From assembly GCF_963583255.1 (NCBI RefSeq), contig NC_084815.1:18058807-18122806 (forward strand): a stretch of DNA of 64,000 nt, read 5' to 3'. Under the pieces are notes generated by a model. It saw only the letters and a program-made list of their open reading frames with translations. It was not told the origin of the DNA and did no database searches. Of this stretch, positions 11,801-23,049 are shown piece by piece. The stretch is from Pyrus communis (lineage: Eukaryota; Streptophyta; Magnoliopsida; Rosales; Rosaceae). Both the position numbers and the translations under genes were made by a program. Numbering within the stretch: position 1 is the first letter of the stretch; the number at the start of each line of letters is the position of its first letter.

Positions 11801-11894
11801 CTAGAATGACCCGATACCATTATTTTCATGTCATCATTGTGAGGGAAGACTATTTGACTGGGGACTAGATCACCATTGGATGGAGGGGACCTTT

Positions 11895-12330
11895 AGCACG
11901 TGATAGACCACCTCTCCAAAGTGTTCTATAGAGACCACCTCTCCAAAGTGGTCTATAAAGACCACCTCTCCCAAGTTCTTTACAGAGACCACCTCTCCAA
12001 AGTGCTCTACAGAGGCTACCTTTCCAGAGTGCTCTATAGATATCACTTCTCTAGAGTCCTCTATGGACGACCACCTCTTTAGTGTGCTATACAGAGGCCA
12101 CCTCTCCATAATGCTTTATAGAGACCACCTCTTTGGAGTGCTATACAGACAAGCACATCTCCAGAGTGCTCTACGAACGAACATCTCTCCAGAGTGCTCT
12201 ACTGACAACCACCTTTCTAGAGTGCTTTATGAACGACCACGACCACCTTTCCAAAGTACTCTACGGAAGACCACATCTCCAAAGTGCTCTATGGACGACC
12301 ACTTTTGCAGAGTACTCTTCTAATATACCA
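11895..12330. repeat. Minisatellite, 27-30 bp unit, about 15 copies
   Basis: Tandem units built on GACCACCTCTCCAAAGTGCT followed by CTAYAGA. The first units are exactly 27 bp, later ones 28-30 bp with GAACGA or GGACGA inserts. Because 27 is a multiple of three, both strands stay open and give 9-residue repeats (DHLSKVLYR on +). The units diverge by point changes. It lies directly downstream of an LTR-like fragment and is probably part of that element. I see no reason to call it a host gene. Confidence 0.85.
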
Positions 12331-12386
12331 CCATTAAGCGAAGACCCTTTTACTACTTGATCAAGATTAGATATTTGTTATCTTTG

Positions 12387-12660
12387 TTAGTCTTCAGATA
12401 TTTATTAAGTGGTTTACATGAGGCCACATTATCTTGTAAATGCGGCCTTCCCTTAGCCACATACATGAGCTTCTAGTGGATGATCTTAGGCCCATATGAA
12501 GGGGTTGTCATGTAGAAGAAAGGGGTTGGACCCTTTTATTTATGAAGGGGCCTATTCTCTGGTAATACAAATATATATACAAACTACAGTGGACGTAGCC
12601 TTGTTTATGGATGAACCACTATATATCTTTGTGTTTATCTTACTGTTAATCCCAATTATA
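12387..12660 (+). repeat. LTR-like fragment (copia U5-like)
   Basis: Has the R-U5 style of many copia LTRs: CAGTGGACGTAGCC, then GAACCACTATATATCTTTGTG near 12590-12635. The start TGTTAGTCTTC at 12387 is tentative. No internal coding region follows. Confidence 0.4.
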
Positions 12661-13400
12661 TTCTTTAAGTTAACCTTTCTATTGATAAGCGCTAACCCAT
12701 ACTCATCAATGATTGACTTCCTAATTTTGAATGTTAAAAACCACATCGGTGTTGGTCTAACTCTGTTCGTCTCGTTTATTTGTGTATGTAAGTTTTCGTC
12801 AATTCAATCCGAGGTGAACTTTGCTCCCACAATTCTCATATGTGTTTTCACACTACCTAGTTTTGATTTAAGTTAGTGCATTTGATGATTGGTCCGTAGT
12901 ACTGTACTTTTTTTTTTTCTCTCATTAATGAGAAGTTATTTCGAGAGTAAGAAATGACCATCTTGCTCACAAAAATGAAGGTCAAGTAAGTTCTCAATTC
13001 AAACTGTCATTTGAAATGGATAACTGTGAGGGTCTTAAAATTACCAACATCGATCAAGGCAAAAATCTATAGTTTCATAAAGTTTTATAATAACAAAAGA
13101 CAGTTTGATTGCTACTATGGGAATAAATACATTACAATTAATAAGTTTTAGTCCATTATAACACCATATGCTTCATTGTAAGGATCACATAGTCCAACAC
13201 GTTTACGAATAATTTACGACCGAAGTTTGTGAGTACAGTCCGATACACTTAACGAGACATTACTTAGAGGGTCTACATCTTACAAATAGCTTCGTAGCAT
13301 ATATATCTTACTAAATTCTTGTCTTTGGTGATAGGCCAAGGGCAAACAAATGAAACTCGGACATAAGGTTTTTTCGGGCGGGAAGTAACGGGCATATGCT
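12661..13400. other. Spacer between TE fragments and CYP78A 3' end
   Basis: AT-rich, no convincing ORF. The last few hundred bases probably include the 3' UTR and polyadenylation region of the P450 gene transcribed leftward. Confidence 0.5.
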
Positions 13401-15379
13401 TTAATTTGTTTGGTAGCGCCTACGATGCACTTGGATGGTAAGAGGGTTAGCCATTTGGCATGAAAGCCTCATCACTTCGGACAGGTCTACCTGGGCATCA
13501 AGATCCGACTTAAACCACTCAAACTCATGTAACAACAACCCGACCCAGTAGTTGACTGTACTCAACCCCAATGTCTTCCCGGGGCAGCTCCTCCTGCCCG
13601 ACCCAAACGGTGCCAGCCTCAAGTCAGACCCGAACACAGAGAACTGCAAGTCAGCTTTCTTGTTAGTAGATACAAATCTCTCTGGCCGAAACTCCTGTGG
13701 ATCCGACCACACTTTTGGATCCCTTGTTATGGCCCACATATTCACCATTGCTGTGGTCCCTGCTGGCACGTAATAGCCATCTACTACAGTATCTGTGATG
13801 GATATACGGGCCCATGATAGGAGTGGGCCCGGAGGATGCATTCTGAGCACTTCTTTGACCACTGCTTGCAGGTAAGGCAAGGATTGAATGTCGGATTCCA
13901 GCAACGCCCTTGATTTTCCCACGACGCGGTCGAGCTCCTCGTGAACCTTTGATTGGATATCATGATGCATCACCACCCTTGCAAGGATCCACTCTATCAG
14001 AACCGCTACAGTATCTGTTCCTCGGAATATCATCTCCTATAGTATGAATGTAACATTAACAAATACTCAATAATTTCTATTGAAAGTTGAAGTAAAAAAG
14101 AAAATGAAAACAAAAGTATACACAAAAATATATAATCGTGGTACTACTCTATTAGCTTGAGAAACATTACGCAATTATATTATATATATAATACATTTTT
14201 TTTACCTGAAAACAATATTCTATTTTAATTTACACTAAAAAATATTAAGAGTTTGAATGTGAAACACATTAAAAGAGAATATGTCATAACTACCGAAACA
14301 ATCCACTATGTATCTACTATCAAGCATAAAGTTAGACAACAAATATGGAACAATAATTTTTATTTAGACGAGAATTTTTCGCTTACCCAAAGAACTGAAA
14401 TCATATCATTGTCGCACAGCTTATCAGCTCCATCAAGAGATAGAAGAACGTCGACAAAATCATTGTTATTCGGACCGGTTTGGGCTCTATGCTCTTGAAT
14501 AATTCGGCTGACGAGCCGGTTCACTTGAGGAACGAGTTTGTTGCATCTAAACCGGATGCTCTGGAGGTCCAGACCGGCAAGCCAAGGAAGGTGATCAGAC
14601 CAGTTCAAATTTCCCAACAGATCATAACCTTCATCAACAAGTCGACTCAGTTCCTCGGTCTCTTCATTTGACGAACTCAGCTCGTATTTACGTCCAAAAA
14701 CCGAGCACATCATGCTGTTCAACGAAGCCTTCCTAAGTACGTCGCGGACAAGGAAGCTGTTGTTACAACTTGTCGAGATAAGGGACACCATTTGATCAGC
14801 AATCCTGGAACGGAGATACTCGGAAGTGGAGATTTGCTTCGGGCAGAAGAGATGGTTGGCGGCGATGCGGCGGAGGGTACGCCAGTAGCTTCCATAAGGA
14901 GCGAACCCGATTGCTCGGTTGAACATGAGACAGTAAGCCGACTCTTTTATAGGGCGGTTGGCAAAGACGGAGCTGTTGAGGATTTCCTTAGCTACGTCGG
15001 GGTCGCATGTGACGATGGCGCGCGTCTCGCCTATGCTAAAAGCCATGAGCCTCTTTGCTCCATAAACCTCCGCCGCTTTTGTGAGTTTGTGGTGAGCTAG
15101 GTTTGTCATGAGGTTCATGCTTCCTGTTATTGGAAATCCACGTGGCCCGGGAATTGGGTTGGAGTTGGTGATTTCATTTTTATTACAAGAGTTTCTTTTC
15201 CTCCATCGAAGTTTTCCCCATGCTGCGCCTCCGGGAGAAGATGCCCAGTAGAAGACGGCCGCGCTTAGCCAAGCTGCGGCCGTGCAGAGGAATGCAACGA
15301 CGGTGGTTGTGGAGGTTAAGGCTTGGCATTTGGAGAAGATTGCCAAACCCCATAAGCTATCATCAATTTTTGTTTCCAT
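13401..15379 (-). CDS. CYP78A: Cytochrome P450, CYP78A subfamily (2 exons, complete)
   Basis: Plant-specific monooxygenase subfamily; members such as KLUH/CYP78A5 and CYP78A9 promote organ, seed and fruit growth through an unidentified mobile signal. Exon 1 is 15379-14387, the 350-bp intron 14386-14037 (GTAAGC...ATAG), exon 2 is 14036-13401; total 542 residues, as expected. Order: hydrophobic N-terminal anchor (residues about 20-48), proline hinge PIPGPRG (75-81), I-helix FRGTDT starting just after the intron, K-helix EVLR (393-396), PERF, and the haem loop [11 protein letters not shown] with axial Cys near residue 482. The intron sits just before the I-helix EMIFRGTDT, the position typical of CYP78A. 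The start [11 protein letters not shown] is the first ATG after a TATA box at 15451-15457. The N-terminus and C-terminal [14 protein letters not shown] suggest the CYP78A6/A9 side of the subfamily; the exact member is not settled. No defect seen. Confidence 0.95.
14037..14386 (-). other. CYP78A intron
   Basis: A 350-bp AT-rich intron, phase 0, with GTAAGC donor and ATAG acceptor. No element is recognised inside it. Confidence 0.9.
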
Positions 15380-15450
15380 GGAGGCAAGAGTGGAAGAGGA
15401 AGTGTTGGTTTCCTTTTTTGTGCTGAACTATGAAGTGGGGATTTTTGGGT

Positions 15451-15457
15451 TTATATA
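15451..15457 (-). promoter_or_regulatory. Putative TATA box of the CYP78A gene
   Basis: CTATATAAAC on the - strand, 72 bp upstream of the ATG, so the 5' UTR would be about 40 bp. The inverted MITE pair begins 50 bp further upstream. Confidence 0.7.
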
Positions 15458-15506
15458 GAGTTTTGTGGTCACATGAAATAGCAGGGTTTGTAATTCGATA
15501 CTAAAA

Positions 15507-15794
15507 GAGTAATGTTATTCATATCATGTTTTTATACCATCTTATATGACATATGATGTGGACATCCATATCATTTGAAAAATTTGCAAAACCCAAGGAA
15601 AGGAAGGAGGAAGTCTTCTCGTATACCACAATCATCATTTAATTAACTAGTTTTTCTTAATTATTAGTTTATTAAATAATGAACTAAATTTAAAAATTTG
15701 ATTAATTCAAATGATGTGACTGTTCACATCAAATGCCACCTAAGGTGGTATGCAAATGTGGTGCAAAAATATGTAGGTATGAATAACATTACTC
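15507..15794. mobile_element. MITE, left member of inverted pair, 9-bp TSD
   Basis: A 288-bp element with ends GAGTAATGTTATTCAT and its complement ATGAATAACATTACTC, flanked by the perfect 9-bp direct repeat ATACTAAAA (15498-15506 and 15795-15803). A 9-bp duplication suggests Mutator-type mobilisation. The interior is non-coding, with the same sequence blocks as the neighbouring copy in reverse. Confidence 0.88.
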
Positions 15795-15804
15795 ATACTA
15801 AAAA

Positions 15805-16100
15805 GAGTAATGCTATTCACACCATGTTTTTGTACCACATTTTCATACCACCTTAGGTAGCATTTGATGTGGACAGTCATATCATTGAATTAATCAGATT
15901 TTTAAATTTAGTTCATTATTTAATAAACTAATAATTAAGAAAAACTAGTTAATTAAATGATGATTATGGTATACGAGGAGTTATTCTTCTTCATTTCTTT
16001 GGGTTTTGCAAATTTTTCAAATGATGTGACTGTCCACATCAGATGCCATCTAAAATGATATAAAAATGTGTATAAAAATATGATATGAATAACATTACTC
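15805..16100. mobile_element. MITE, right member of inverted pair
   Basis: A 296-bp element of the same family with the same terminal repeats, in opposite orientation to 15507-15794 and only 10 bp from it. Internal blocks (TTTGCAAATTTTTCAAATGATG, CTAATAATTAAG, TACGAGGAG) are reverse complements of those in the left copy. Its own flanks (ACTAAAAA and ATTTATAT) do not match, so its target duplication was lost or it was not the later insertion. Confidence 0.85.
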
Positions 16101-16628
16101 ATTTATATTAAGAAAAAGGTAACCGTTTATTTGGAAAATCAAATTCCATATAACTGAAAACGGGAAGGAATACGGAAGTCATGGAACATTGGAAAGCTTG
16201 GCGCAGAAATCAACTGCGTAACCGACAAGGGACATACAATAATAGTGTGACCCGAAGCTGATTTGAAATTTAACCCATGGTTAATATTGTGTTTTTTTGT
16301 TAGATCGTGTCAAAATCACTAGTTAGTATTTAAAAAAAGAAAAAAAAAATTTAAAATGGTTAATATTGGCATGTGTTGGTCAAAGACTCAGAACGCTCAT
16401 TAGTCCTTAATATTTTAATTTGGAAAAATATCAAACTAATGAAGTAAATTGTTTTTTTTTTTTTTGTTTGTTTGTTAAATAATGAAATAAGTTGTTCGAG
16501 TGAGTTATAAGTTTAAATCTTTTAATCTTAAATCTAAAGTATGTAATTTGAGTTACTAGGATTTTTTTTTTTTTTTTTTTTTTTTTCAGGTTAGGGAAAG
16601 GCGAGCTACGACTAGCTAGGATGGAAGT
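16101..16628. other. Spacer upstream of CYP78A
   Basis: AT-rich, with a 25-nt T run (16562-16586) and shorter A and T runs. No gene. The gypsy insertion begins at its right end. Confidence 0.5.
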
Positions 16629-17222
16629 TGTCGATGCAAATTTCCGTCGTCTTTAGTCTTGACGAAAATGCACCTGCAAATCAATCAACACCTTTGATCA
16701 AAGACCTAAGCCTCACGCGCCCACGAGGTGGGGAGGGGGGGGTTAGGTCAACGGATCTCCGATACCTAAGTTAGTTTATCTGAGAAAGTAAAGTGTTTAG
16801 GGCTTTTTAGGTTGCCAAAAACGCTGAAAATTTGGTAGAATATGGGTTATTTATAGGGTTAGGGCTGGCCATATAATGTTTAATGGAGAATATTCTCTAA
16901 ATATTCCCAAGATATTTAATAGGAGATAATATCTTGATAATGGGGTAATTATCCCTAATTGATTTTAATTAGAATTACTTACTTGATTGGAGTCAATCTT
17001 CAATTAGGAATGTATTAAAGATAGGATTTGGGTAATTAATCCTTATCTTTAATTCCTTGACAAGGGCAGGTGAGTTGTGGGTAGTTGTGTTCAGCTGCTG
17101 AGGTCTTCAGGGGTGTGAGCTACGCGTGGGAGCATCTGAGAAGTCTGCCTATTTATTAAGGGCAATCTTGTCTTTTTTGAATAAAAGTCCACGTATCACC
17201 TCTAAAATTTTTAGGCTCCACA
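16629..17222 (-). repeat. 3' LTR of gypsy element 1
   Basis: 594 bp. The + strand starts TGTCGATGCAAATTTCC and ends GGCTCCACA, so the - strand reads TG...CA. A TATA-like CCCTATAAATAACCC on the - strand lies near 16845-16860. It aligns with 26475-27000 across nearly its whole length, with scattered substitutions. Confidence 0.88.
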
Positions 17223-17778
17223 AATGCCGCCACACCTACTGTGATGCACGTAGGAAAATGATAGTATGTGTAGGAATCCCAAGCTGCTTAGGCTTGTAGA
17301 ATTGCTTCCTAATTTGAACTTGATCTTCTTTCTTGATTTGGAGATAGAGTTCTTCTAGGAAAGGAAAATAATTGCCCCCAATACCTATTTAATTCTGCAT
17401 TAAGCAGGGGATTAAATAAATTTGGAGAACAATCATTATTCCAACAAGGAAGAGAAGCCAGAGGAAATTTTTATTCCCCCTCCCTTAGCGTTCTTCTTTT
17501 CTTGCCTTTGCAAAGAGTTGTCTCTCGTTGTAGTTTTTCTTCTTTGTGCCACACCAAGGTAAGAAAAATTTGAAATTTCTTCTTTTTGAATTTTTTGGGA
17601 GTCTTGGGACTTGAAAAACTGGCTTGGCGGGGGTCGTGGGTGTGGGTGACACACAACAATGAGCCATAGGGCTGCTTAGTGGCTCGGCATGGGTCGACTC
17701 GGCTTGGTTGAGGTGCTGGCGGTGGGAGCTGAGCTCAGCGCGCGACTGGCGTGGGCCAGGTGACACGATGCTCGGCTT

Positions 17779-19918
17779 GTGCCCATTGGAAATTGGAGAA
17801 GGGAAGGAGAATGGGCGTCTGACTCTTCTCTTGAGATGCATGTTAGGATTTACTTTTCCCAAGTCGCGTCTTTTCTAGAAGGTGATCTACTCCATGAAAT
17901 GCGTGCCGGCTCACTGTTCCCAAATACAGTTCGTGCGATGATAAGGTTCTCGAACTTGAGCAGGTTCTTTGATCATAGCTTGACCATAAATGAGTTTTGG
18001 TACTTCTTTGAGATCAGCCACAAGGAAGGTGTGCGGCAGCTGAGATCTCGCCATAGGCTGCTCGATGCTTCTAGCAAAGGTGATCATGAATGGGCGAGAG
18101 ATACCTTAGAGGTGAACGGAGAGTGGGAGTCTGACTCTTCTCCTGAGCTGCATGTCCCGACTACTTTTATCAGTGGTAAGTGAACTGCTTCATTCTTGTC
18201 TTGCTTGAATTTTGTGGAGCTACTCCATGACTTCAATTTATTGATCGTTTTTCTTGCTTTGCGTAGATTTAGAGTTTGGCTCAACTTCAAAGACTTCAGC
18301 AGATATGAAGAAAGTGCACAATACCTTGGGCATTCCTGCTGAGTACCATATGTGATGTTGGCTACTCAACCCTCTTCGTCGGGAGAAAGGTGGCCTGCCT
18401 CCTAAGGAAGAGATAAAACGGATAAAGGACGAGGTGTTGGCTCGCTCGATCGCTACTGTAGAGCCTGCTTCCAATGAGGGTGGAAAAAAGAGGTCTTCCT
18501 CACCTGCTTATGAGCCTTTGGCTGAGAAGAAGCCTAGGACTTCTTTTGCTGCTTGTGGGAGCTCGTATGCTGTCGAAAAGCTTGTCATTGATTTAACTTC
18601 CCCAAATAGGGCGAAAAAAACCGTTGAGCCTAAGCTTGTGAAACCTGCTGCTCCAAAGGTGACCATGCCTATTGTTGAGAGACTTGTCCAGCAGAAAGGT
18701 TAAGTGACGCCTCCGGTGTCCGGGTTTGTGTCGAAGCGTTCATCAGGAGCTAAGTTTGGATCGGCTTATGAGAGGATTGCAGCTATAAAGAGCAGGAAGG
18801 TGGATTCTATTGCTAAGGTGGCACCTGGGCTTGTTCCTCATTTTTCCGTGACTGACTCGTCTGCTGAGAAGGGGAAATCTGCTCGCACGGGCAGTTGTGA
18901 GATATCCACCAAGTTTGAGGCTGAAGAGTTTCTCGAGGTTTGTGTGCTGCTGAAGGCTGATCTGCTTGAGGACATTGTTGCATGCGCCAAGTTTTTTAAC
19001 AGTGTTGGGAAAGTTTTCATCTGCTCACTCATTTGCAAAGTGTTCTGCCTACTCGAGGAGGTCCTCCCTGATTACTACAATTCATAAGACTTTGATCCTA
19101 GCAGCTGACTTTATGCACGTTGATCAGGATGCTGTCAAGTGTGATAAGGAGGCCAAAGTGGCATTGGTGGCTTAGCTTCGCTCGGTTACTAAAAAGATCT
19201 CGAAGCTCGAATCTGAACTTGTCGTTTAAAGAGGTCTGATGTCTATGCCTCTACTTCTTTGCAGATAGAGTTCACTCATCAAGAGGTCACCTATTTGAAT
19301 GTTAGGCTTAGTGTGACTCAGGCTATGTTGGAAACTGCAGAGAAGGAAATCAGTCGTGTTTCTTCGGTGGTCGAGAACCTTCAGCGTGTCAATTCGGAGC
19401 TATGATCTGCTTGTTTTGCCAAAGATGAGAAACTTATCTTCATGTATGCTGAAGTGTCTTGTCTCAAGGAAGTTGCCAGTAAGCTTGAGTCCAAGGAAAT
19501 AAATCTATAAGGTGCGCTGTTTGATTGCGAGAACTTGAGAAATGAACTGCATGAGCTGCAGGGCGCTCACACTGGGCTTGTTGATGAGAATGCGCATCTG
19601 AAGAATGAGAAAGTTAGTCATGAAGTAGAGCTTGCTTCTTGTCAGGACGATTTTTACAAGCTTTGCTATGTAGACCATCTTCAGGGCAGGCCATCGGATT
19701 ATGAGTTTTCTGAGGAGAATTTCGAGACTTTTTTCCATTTCTTTAGTTAATCTGCTTGATTTCTCGTTTGAGGCTGCCTTTGGTGGAGCAGCTGAGGGTC
19801 AAGCAGTCCAGGCAGGGGCGGCTGAGGATGAGCTGATAGAAGCTTTAGTTGGGAATGGCACGGCTATTGAAGGCGTGGCAGTCGAGGAACCAGTGGTTGC
19901 GCAAGTTGCTAAGAAGTA
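17779..19918 (+). pseudogene. Antisense extra ORF of gypsy element 1 (Transposase_28-like, spliced)
   Basis: Encodes the extra protein carried antisense to gag-pol by this gypsy type; its biochemical role is unknown. The N-terminal block has LSRFFDHSLTINEFWYFF, then QLRSRHRLLDASSKGDHEWA. A GT-AG intron (18176-18266, GTAAGT...GCGTAG) then joins FIS to DLEFGSTSKTSADMKKVH. Downstream come LRREKGGLPPKEEIKRIK, a low-complexity Ser/Lys/Pro-rich region, and Leu/Glu-rich coiled-coil-like segments ending near 19918. The frame is broken early (a shift near 17840-17900), by a TGA in the second exon near 18353, at 18702, after 19087 and at several later stops. The homologue at 30357-32637 shares the same intron position. 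Confidence 0.75.
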
Positions 19919-20052
19919 GTCTTTTTCTGTTTCCTTTTTGTTCTGCTTTGCTTGAACTTTATTAGCCTTCGAGCCAGTTTATCAATTTGCTAGAAATTTA
20001 ATAAACATATTTCCTTGTTTTTACTTCATCCTTCTATTTCGCTATGTCGTTT

Positions 20053-21180
20053 ATGAAACTTTACCGTAGGACGGGCAGCTAGGTGAGCTGCTTCAACGAA
20101 GCAGTTAATCCCACGTCGTTACTTAGGTTTTAGTTTCGACTTTTGGGCTTCGGAAACCTTGCCTGCTTGAGGAGTGTTGCAAAACTTTGCTGTAGGACGG
20201 ACAGTTGAGTTGGCTACCTCGATGGAGCAGTTAACTTATGCGATCACTTTAGGCTTCAGTTTTGGCTTTGGGGCTTCTAGAGCTTTACCTGCAAAAGGAA
20301 GAAATGCGAGATTTCCAACTTATAGAGCCGATGGTCGAACTTGTTTTCTCTATAGGAGGCATACGAGTTTGCGTAGCTACTATAACTGTGAATCTTGGCT
20401 TTGGGTAGCTTCGTGAGCTTTAGCCCTCTTGGGGCGTATTGCGAAATTTTTAACTTATAGAGCAATCGACTAGACTTATGTTTCTCGTAAGAAGCAGATG
20501 AGGTCCACGTAGATCCTATAGTTGTGACACTCGACTTTAGTGGCTTCTTGAGCTTAAGCCCTTCCGGGGCATGTTGCGCGATTTTTAACTTATAGAGCCG
20601 TCGGCCGGACTCGTGCTTCTTGTAGGAAACAAAGGAGGTCTGCATAGCTGCTATAGTCGTGGCACTCGACTTTAGTGGCTTCTTGAGCTTGGGCCCTCCC
20701 AAAGCATGTTGCGAGATTTTTAACTTATAGAGCCATCGGTCGGACATGTGCTTATCGTATGAAGCAGATGAGGTTTGTGTAACTGCTATAGTCGTGACAC
20801 TCGACTTTAGTGGCTTCTTGAGCTTGGGCCCTCCCGGGGCATGTTGCAAGATTTTTAACTTATAGAGTCGTTAGTTGGACTCATGCTTCTCGTAGGAAGT
20901 AGAGGAAGTCCGCGTAGCTGCTATAGTCGTGACACTTAACTTTGTCCTAGCAAAACTTAAGCCATAGACCATCGGTCGGAATTGCTGCTTGAAAATAAGC
21001 AGGCGAGTCTGCGTAGTCATAGAAAGTGTAAGTTTCGGCTTACAAGCTGCCTTGGGCTTTTAGCCGTCGGGTTGTCGGCCAGGTTTCTTACTTACAGAAG
21101 CAGATGACCCGCGTAACCACTTTAGGCGTCATCCTTGGCTCTCGAAGGCATTTTTTGGCATAATGTGTAGACGAAGTCGC
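20053..21180. repeat. 135-bp tandem repeat array inside gypsy element 1
   Basis: The best units start at 20401, 20536, 20671 and 20806, exactly 135 bp apart, marked by TTTAGTGGCTTCTTGAGCTT and by TTTTTAACTTATAGAG. More diverged units extend left to about 20053 and right to about 21180. As 135 is 45 codons, the - strand stays open over 20277-20849 with 45-residue repeats (for example LKKPLKSS...LYKLKI). It lies in the non-coding spacer between pol and the antisense ORF. Diverged single units recur at about 32820-32990 in element 2. Confidence 0.85.
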
Positions 21181-21516
21181 TCCTTAGATGCCATATCCTT
21201 CCGAGTCGCAGCTTTGATCCTGCAGGTCATTTAACTAGTATTGCAACACTTTAAAACCAAGCCACTTCATAAAGATTTGCACGTCGAGGACGAACCATCT
21301 TGTCACGTAAATTCTTTTATGGACAGGGGTCTTGCACTTAATGTCTCTTACGGTTAGAGACCCGGGATCCTACGGAATTGAATCCTTCTATTGGCTGAGT
21401 CTATTCCAGGGAAAAGACTATCGTGGTAAATTATGGGAGTCGTCCAGTGCAGGCAGTCATTGCATTTAGGGGGAACTGAGTAGTCGTACCACCTATCCAC
21501 GTCTGGAAGTTCCATA

Positions 21517-21666
21517 TTAGTTTACCCTATCGCGCTGGAGAGCTTACCCAAATGGGTGTTAAGGAATTAGTTTACCCTCTCGTGCTAGAGAGTTTACCTT
21601 GATGGGTGTCGGGGGATTAGTTTACCCTCTCGCTCTCGAGAGCTTACACCATATATGCAGGGCATC
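21517..21666. repeat. 50-bp tandem repeat, three units
   Basis: TTAGTTTACCCTMTCG recurs at 21517, 21567 and 21617, a constant 50-bp period, each unit ending in a GGGTGT-type sequence. A related two-unit block is at about 33446-33525 in gypsy element 2. Confidence 0.8.
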
Positions 21667-21899
21667 ATACGTTTTCTACTTATCACAGGGTTGGTCAGTC
21701 TGTTTTTGCATTTAGCCCAGTCTAGTCAATAAATCTTTCAATCTTCGTTGAAGATAGAGGCTTTTATTAACTTTGCTTATAGGCTGTAATGGCATAACAA
21801 TTGATAATCCTCAGCATACGAGGTCTTGTTCATCGAGCTTCTTGAGTCTTCAAACCCTTTTTATTTTTTTTATGTCTTGAACATGGTCCAAGGAATGTG

Positions 21900-23045
21900 G
21901 GAGGTCACACTTAGTACTTTCTCAGGTTGTAGGCATTCCACTGCTTGCCGATTTCTTTGTCGCTCATAGTGGTGAGGGTGTAGCTGCCCTTTCTGCCTAC
22001 TCGGCTGATTTTGTATGAACCTTCCCAAATGAGAGCCATCTTTTTGGAGCCTTCATGTCAAGCAGTGATAAAGGCTTTTCTGATGACTAAGTCTCCTGGT
22101 GGAACTACCGGATTTTTGCCCTCTTGTTGTAGTTGAAGATGAGCTGCTATTGATAGGCCGCTGATAACCTTATCGTGCTTTTCCTCTGCCAAGTCTAAGT
22201 TGGTGGCCATTTCATTTTCGTTCTGCTCGAGGTTTGGTAGTACAGTGTTGATGCTTGGCATTACGAAGTTGGGATGAATGATCGCCTCATAACCATATGC
22301 CAGGGAGAATGAAGTTTTGCCCGTTGCTCTTCTTTTGGTGGTGGGATATGCCCATAAAACACCAGGAAGCTCGTCTGGACACTTGCCCTTCTTGTCTGAG
22401 AGGGTCTTTTTAAGGCGATTGAGGATGGTATTATTGGATACCTCGACCTACTCAGTGCCCTATAGGTATCGGGGCATGGACATGTACTGCTTGATGCCAT
22501 ATTTTATGAAGAGCTTTGCCCATGAATTGCTGACTATTATCGGTGACGATGAAGTGTGAGATGCCGAAGTGGCAGATGATGTTCTTCCATATGAAACGTT
22601 CTATGTCCATCTGGGTCATTGTAGACATGGGTTTAGCTTTGACCCATTTTGTGAAGTAGTCGATCGCTACGATCATCATGCTTCTGTCCTAAGTAGCAGG
22701 CGACATTGGTCTTACCAAGTCAATCGCCCACTACATGAATGGCTAAGGGCTTGTCTGAAGGTGGAGTTCGCTGGTAGGTAGTGAGGGCACGAGCTTGAAG
22801 CGCTGGCAGCTGTCACACCTTTGCACATATTCCTTGGCGTGTTGATGCATGGTTGGCTAGTAATAGCTAGCGTTAAAAGATTTTTGTGCCAATGAGCAGC
22901 CTCCAAAGTGGTTTCCACAGACGCATTCGTGGATTGAACTAAGAATTTTCAGGTCGTCGGGATACGATAGGCAGTAGAGATGTGGTCCTAAGAAGAATCT
23001 TCGAACGAGGATGCCATTCCACATGTAGTAGCATGTTACCTTCAT
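21900..23045 (-). pseudogene. Gypsy integrase remnant
   Basis: On the - strand: a zinc-binding region with HECVCGNHFGG and later CDSCQRFK (HHCC type), then catalytic-core segments AIDYFTKWVKAKPMST and FIVTDNSQQF with the second Asp. Further on are the C-terminal blocks LAYGYEAIIHP and GDLVIRKAFI, and a YTLTTM tail near 21960. Several stops and frame changes interrupt it, and the region after VTDN is damaged so the catalytic Glu is not identifiable. Order and strand fit the element's pol. Confidence 0.8.
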
Positions 23046-23049
23046 CTGG

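Noticed and set aside
11870..12360. Several short ORFs on both strands
   Set aside because: Minisatellite with a 27-bp unit keeps frames open; no start context or domain.
12496..12876. 126-codon hydrophobic ORF
   Set aside because: Lies in and beyond an LTR-like fragment, no family similarity, biased by AT-rich sequence.
13552..15426. Multiple + strand ORFs across 13.5-15.4 kb
   Set aside because: All are antisense shadows of the CYP78A exons.
20277..20849. 190-codon - strand ORF as a gene
   Set aside because: It is produced by the 135-bp tandem repeat, whose period is a multiple of three, inside a retrotransposon spacer.
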